DNA from: Acidobacteriota bacterium
GTDB taxonomy: Bacteria; Acidobacteriota; Holophagae; Thermotomaculales; Thermotomaculaceae
Direction of reading: 5' to 3'
DNA: 6,569 nucleotides
Assembly (NCBI GenBank): GCA_027038695.1
Contig: JALWHA010000330.1
Span: 1-6,569, forward strand
Shown: positions 6,507-6,569 of the stretch, piece after piece
Layout of the letters: the number at the start of each line of letters is the position of its first letter
Position numbering within the stretch: the first letter of the stretch is position 1
Program-made: the position numbers and the translations under genes
The notes under the pieces: generated by a model
What the model saw: only the letters and a program-made list of their open reading frames with translations
Database searches by the model: none
What the model was told of the DNA's origin: nothing

Positions 6507-6569
6507 AAATAATTTAGAAAAATTTTAGTTGATTATTTTATGCGAAAAAATAAGGGGAAAATATTAGAT

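Larger units (their letters stand above)
6441..6569. other. AT-rich intergenic region at the head of the cluster
   Basis: About 130 bases, visibly richer in A and T than the genes, with stops in all minus-strand frames close to the right edge and no recognisable coding sequence. It contains the A/T inverted repeat and the weak upstream promoter described separately. A ten-codon plus-strand frame opens at 6540 and runs off the edge, but it has no SD and cannot be judged. Confidence 0.6.

Noticed and set aside
6540..6569. Plus-strand ATG at 6540 followed by ten open codons to the window edge, a possible divergent gene
   Set aside because: No Shine-Dalgarno sequence before it and too short to judge in AT-rich DNA; flanking sequence to the right would decide.
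1..6569. A new mobile, defence or biosynthetic system in the window
   Set aside because: Every long frame is a recognised dcw gene in canonical order; no integrase, transposase, repeat array or unknown accessory gene is present.

Overview
The window holds the 5' part of a division and cell wall (dcw) cluster. All genes lie on the minus strand and read from the right edge to the left in the order mraZ - rsmH - ftsL - ftsI - murE - murF. Five genes are complete; murF runs off the left edge with nearly its full length present. This is the classic dcw order; further dcw genes such as mraY, murD and ftsW would be expected beyond position 1, but that is inference. No phage, insertion sequence, CRISPR array, RNA gene or defence gene was recognised.

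Organism: a low-GC bacterium, well under 45% GC by eye, with many AGA/AGG arginine codons. MurE carries the DNPR motif typical of enzymes that add meso-diaminopimelate, which points to DAP-type peptidoglycan. FtsI ends in one degenerate PASTA domain, as in several diderm phyla and in Firmicutes SpoVD-type proteins. The sequence alone does not place it in a phylum; a diderm lineage outside the well-studied Enterobacteria is a reasonable guess and no more.

Layout from right to left: 6441-6569 is a very AT-rich stretch with no supported gene. At 6407-6436 three perfectly phased 10-bp direct repeats, AAATGGAAAA-like on the minus strand, look like MraZ operator boxes, and a candidate sigma70-type promoter overlaps them. 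mraZ (start at 6383) encodes the regulator expected to bind these boxes. rsmH encodes the 16S rRNA C1402 N4-methyltransferase. ftsL encodes a small bitopic divisome protein and ftsI the septal transpeptidase. murE and murF add the third residue and the D-Ala-D-Ala to the UDP-MurNAc peptide.

The genes are packed with junctions of +10, 0, +3, -1 and -11 nt, so they almost certainly form one translationally coupled transcript, with precursor synthesis (MurE, MurF) and septal cross-linking (FtsI, FtsL) made together. The content is ordinary core biology. The parts most worth a second look are the operator/promoter arrangement before mraZ and the match between an unusual DSGGR DNA-contact loop in MraZ and TGGA, rather than TGGG, boxes.
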